Assembly (NCBI GenBank): GCA_028095005.1
Contig: CM051459.1
Location: 42,352,257 to 42,416,256, forward strand
DNA from: Rhynchospora pubera
Taxonomy: Eukaryota; Streptophyta; Magnoliopsida; Poales; Cyperaceae
Direction: 5' to 3'
Length of the DNA: 64,000 nt
Shown here piece by piece: positions 61,769 to 64,000 of this stretch. Below the pieces are notes generated by a model. The model had not been told where the DNA came from. It searched no databases and saw only the letters and a list, made by a program, of their open reading frames with translations. Made by a program: the position numbers and the translations under genes. How positions within the stretch are numbered: position 1 is the first letter of the stretch; each line of letters starts with the position of its first letter.

Positions 61769-62156
61769 ACATAACAGATCGGTTCAATATAGCATCATAG
61801 ACGTGCTCGTTGCAATTAACATAAATTGTTTTACGAAACAAAGTTGGAAGCAATAAATGACTGGTTTTACAACAAATAGATGTATTTTTTTTTTAAAAAA
61901 AAATAAGACAGGGATGCAACAAATATAGTTTAGATAAGCAAAAAAAAAAAAAAAAATTGTACATAACAGATCGGTTCAATATAGCATCATAGACGTGCTC
62001 GTTGCAATTAACATAAATTGTTTTACGAAACAATGTTTACAAAGTTGGAAGCAATAAATGACTGGTTTTACAACAAATAGATGTATTTTTTTTAAAAAAA
62101 AAATAAGACAGGGATGCAACAAATATAGTTTAGATAAGCAAAAAAAAAAATTGTAC
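61769..62156 (+). repeat. Tandem duplication, period 192 bp
   Basis: Copy 1 (61769-61960) and copy 2 (61961-62156) both begin acataacagatcggttcaat and are nearly identical, differing in homopolymer lengths and a small insertion (tgtttacaa type) in copy 2. Each copy ends in a poly-A run and ttgtac. The high identity points to a recent event. No ORF of note. Confidence 0.93.
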
Positions 62157-62178
62157 AAAATATTATGAGGAGGGTTTT

Positions 62179-62586
62179 AGTGCCCACAATTTGAATGCTC
62201 AAAATGTCCAAAACTTATTTTTAGTTATTTTTTCAAAATATAAAATATAAACGTTGAATCTAAAACCGTTGATCTTATTTGATATAACAAGCGATGCATT
62301 TTCATATAAATTTTATAAATTTTGAGTTTTATTCGATACTAGATCAAGATGGTAAAATATGAATAGATTAGAATTAATATGTCATATTTAACTAGATTTG
62401 TTCAATATTCAATCTCTTGATCAAGTATCAAATAAACTTCAAAATTATAAAACTTATATGAAAATACATCGCTAATTATATAGAATAAGATCAACGTTTT
62501 GGATTCGAAATTTGAATCTTATGTTGCGTAAAAATAGTCACAAAGTATGTTTTGAGACATTTGGGAACATTCAAATTGTGGGCACC
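62179..62586. mobile_element. Inverted-repeat MITE
   Basis: A 408-bp element with ends gtgcccacaatttgaatg on both strands (62180 rightward, 62585 leftward). The interior is AT-rich and largely self-complementary (ttgatcttatttgatata / tatatagaataagatcaa). No convincing target duplication was found. Non-coding. Confidence 0.68.
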
Positions 62587-62718
62587 AGATTCCTTCTCAA
62601 ACATTGTATATATAAAGGTTTTCACCGCAACAAAATAAAATCTTTGCAATTTAAAAGATCCAGTCAGAATGTAAGATTTAAAACCACTTACACGATACTT
62701 GCAATGCTTGCGAAATAA

Positions 62719-62862
62719 TTTTTTTTAAGATAAATTGGGGTCAAGACTCTCAACTTATTTTTAAATTTAATATATATAAAGACCTCCGGCTGATTTCGAA
62801 CTTACGACCTCTCACTTGAGATGCATTGCTCTTTATCACTAGATCAAGTACTGATTCTCATA
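62719..62862 (-). mobile_element. tRNA-derived SINE, second family (minus-strand copy)
   Basis: On the - strand: tgatctagtgataaagagca (box A region), agttcgaaatc (box B), a TA-rich body, then ccccaatttatctt and an A tail. It is the same family as 53785-53947. A short direct repeat tgcgaaa flanks it (62709-62715, 62877-62883). Confidence 0.75.
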
Positions 62863-62886
62863 TCACTTGAGATGTATGCGAAAACA

Positions 62887-64000
62887 ATTTTAATCATTAT
62901 ATTATGATACAACAAATTCGTAGCATCTTCAACGACAATATTGTCATTCATCTAATATCACTTGTTTGTGCAGTGTTAAAGTTATAGATCCTTAATATTA
63001 CTAGTAACTCTGAGTCACCGTGTTGTGACTAACACCTTCTAGTTTAATTGATTTTGTTACCTCTTCTTGGGGTTCTTTCGTTCAAAAATATATTTCTGAC
63101 GACCGATTTAGAAGTACTCAATTTACAAAGTGTATATCGAGTTAATTAAAATTTTTAAACTTCTCTTGATACACTAATATCAACAAAAACTAATTTATGC
63201 ATGGCAGGTAACAGGAACAGAGATAGCAAATGGAGGTACTTGTCCATCCCAATAAATATTTTTTTCAAGCATCTACTTGTATATGTTAGAAAAATTTCTC
63301 AAAGTACGCCTGTAATAAAATAAAAATACAAAATTATATTTTATTCTCGACGGGATTAGCTTGCTCTGCCCCTCCCTGATCGATGATGATCGCATTTTTC
63401 AGATAGCAAAAATTCGTCTACATTGTCGTACAACAGCTTTAGTAACTTTCGAAATAGTAGCGATTTGTATTATAACTTTTTATGACGGAAATTAATTTTT
63501 GTCTTTGAAGATTCAATTTAGAGAAAAAAACAGTTCTCAGGATTCCAACATAATGTTCCCTTTTGCTTTATTATGTTTTTTTCCCCCTTTGCTAAAGAAG
63601 TGCATCAACGATATTAAAGCCAACAACTTTGACAAATATTAGCTGCTCCTATATAGCATTTACGTCTTTTTCTGGTTCCAGACACACACAGAGAGGGATA
63701 CAAACTTTGGTACCGATTGAGAGGCATGTGACGCCCTGTTTATTAGCTCTCTTCTAAAACAAGAAAACTAAGATGGTTGTAACTCATTTGAGAACAACTC
63801 CAATAAACCAATTGATCAAGAGAACGATCAACTATCAATCTGACATGTAAGTTTAAACTTCTAAAAAAGGGATTGGAGGACTTGCAGTTCGGAACCCCAT
63901 AAAACCAAGCAAAGACCCCACAACATTTAATGACTCTTGACTCTTGTTGTGGTCTCCGTCAGTCAGAAAATTCCTTGTTCCTTTTATATTGAGTGTGCTC
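62887..64000. other. Intergenic sequence to the right edge
   Basis: Mixed AT-rich sequence. No gene, RNA or clear element recognised; a gene could begin beyond the window. Confidence 0.4.

Noticed and set aside
62179..62586. A 9-bp Mutator-type duplication around the inverted-repeat MITE
   Set aside because: The flanks agggtttta and cagattcct do not match, so the superfamily is left open.

Overview
The window is nuclear DNA of a flowering plant, most likely a eudicot. It has spliced genes with GT-AG introns, plant gene families, and a dense load of plant-type transposable elements. Only two host protein-coding genes can be supported. Near the left end, on the + strand, is a ten-exon gene for an OSCA/CSC1-like mechanosensitive (hyperosmolality-gated) channel of the RXW8 type. 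Its exons join into 755 codons plus a stop with every junction in frame. Near the right end, on the - strand, is a three-exon R2R3-MYB transcription factor of 254 residues, from the RAX/MYB36/MYB68/MYB87 clade.

Layout. About 1-1850 is the promoter, 5' UTR and 5'-UTR intron of the channel gene, and 1855-8851 is its coding part, with a hAT-type MITE in intron 1 and a minisatellite in intron 3. At 9259-9666 is a Mutator-type MITE. From about 9838 to 37677 lies an AT-rich satellite array with a monomer of about 172 bp, roughly 125-130 copies. It runs forward, is reversed between about 19310 and 25690, then runs forward again. Two 5'-truncated L1-clade LINEs (15797-18752 and 31120-33363), a Mutator-type MITE and a PIF/Harbinger-type MITE sit inside it, each with a target-site duplication.

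From 37.7 to 46 kb is a nest of older insertions: a solo LTR with a 5-bp duplication, a minus-strand Copia-type LTR split by a hAT element, a GC-rich palindromic MITE, and a 2.5-kb terminal-inverted-repeat element with subterminal repeats. At 46.56-50.39 kb is a candidate very long solo LTR. From 50.4 to 57.7 kb the sequence is AT-rich spacer with SINEs, a pair of related MITEs and a CACTA element. Right of the MYB gene are a Sirevirus-like LTR with motifs spaced about 20 bp apart, a 192-bp tandem duplication, an inverted-repeat MITE and a second copy of one SINE family.

The two host genes show no functional link. The most notable signals are in the satellite. Two separate LINE insertions used the same point of the monomer (duplicated targets aacatattctagacta and aacatattctatatta), and both LINEs end in a 3' stem-loop whose stem pairs differ but still pair. 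This suggests, without proving, a LINE lineage with a preference for this satellite. All boundaries were read by eye; no alignment or database search was run.
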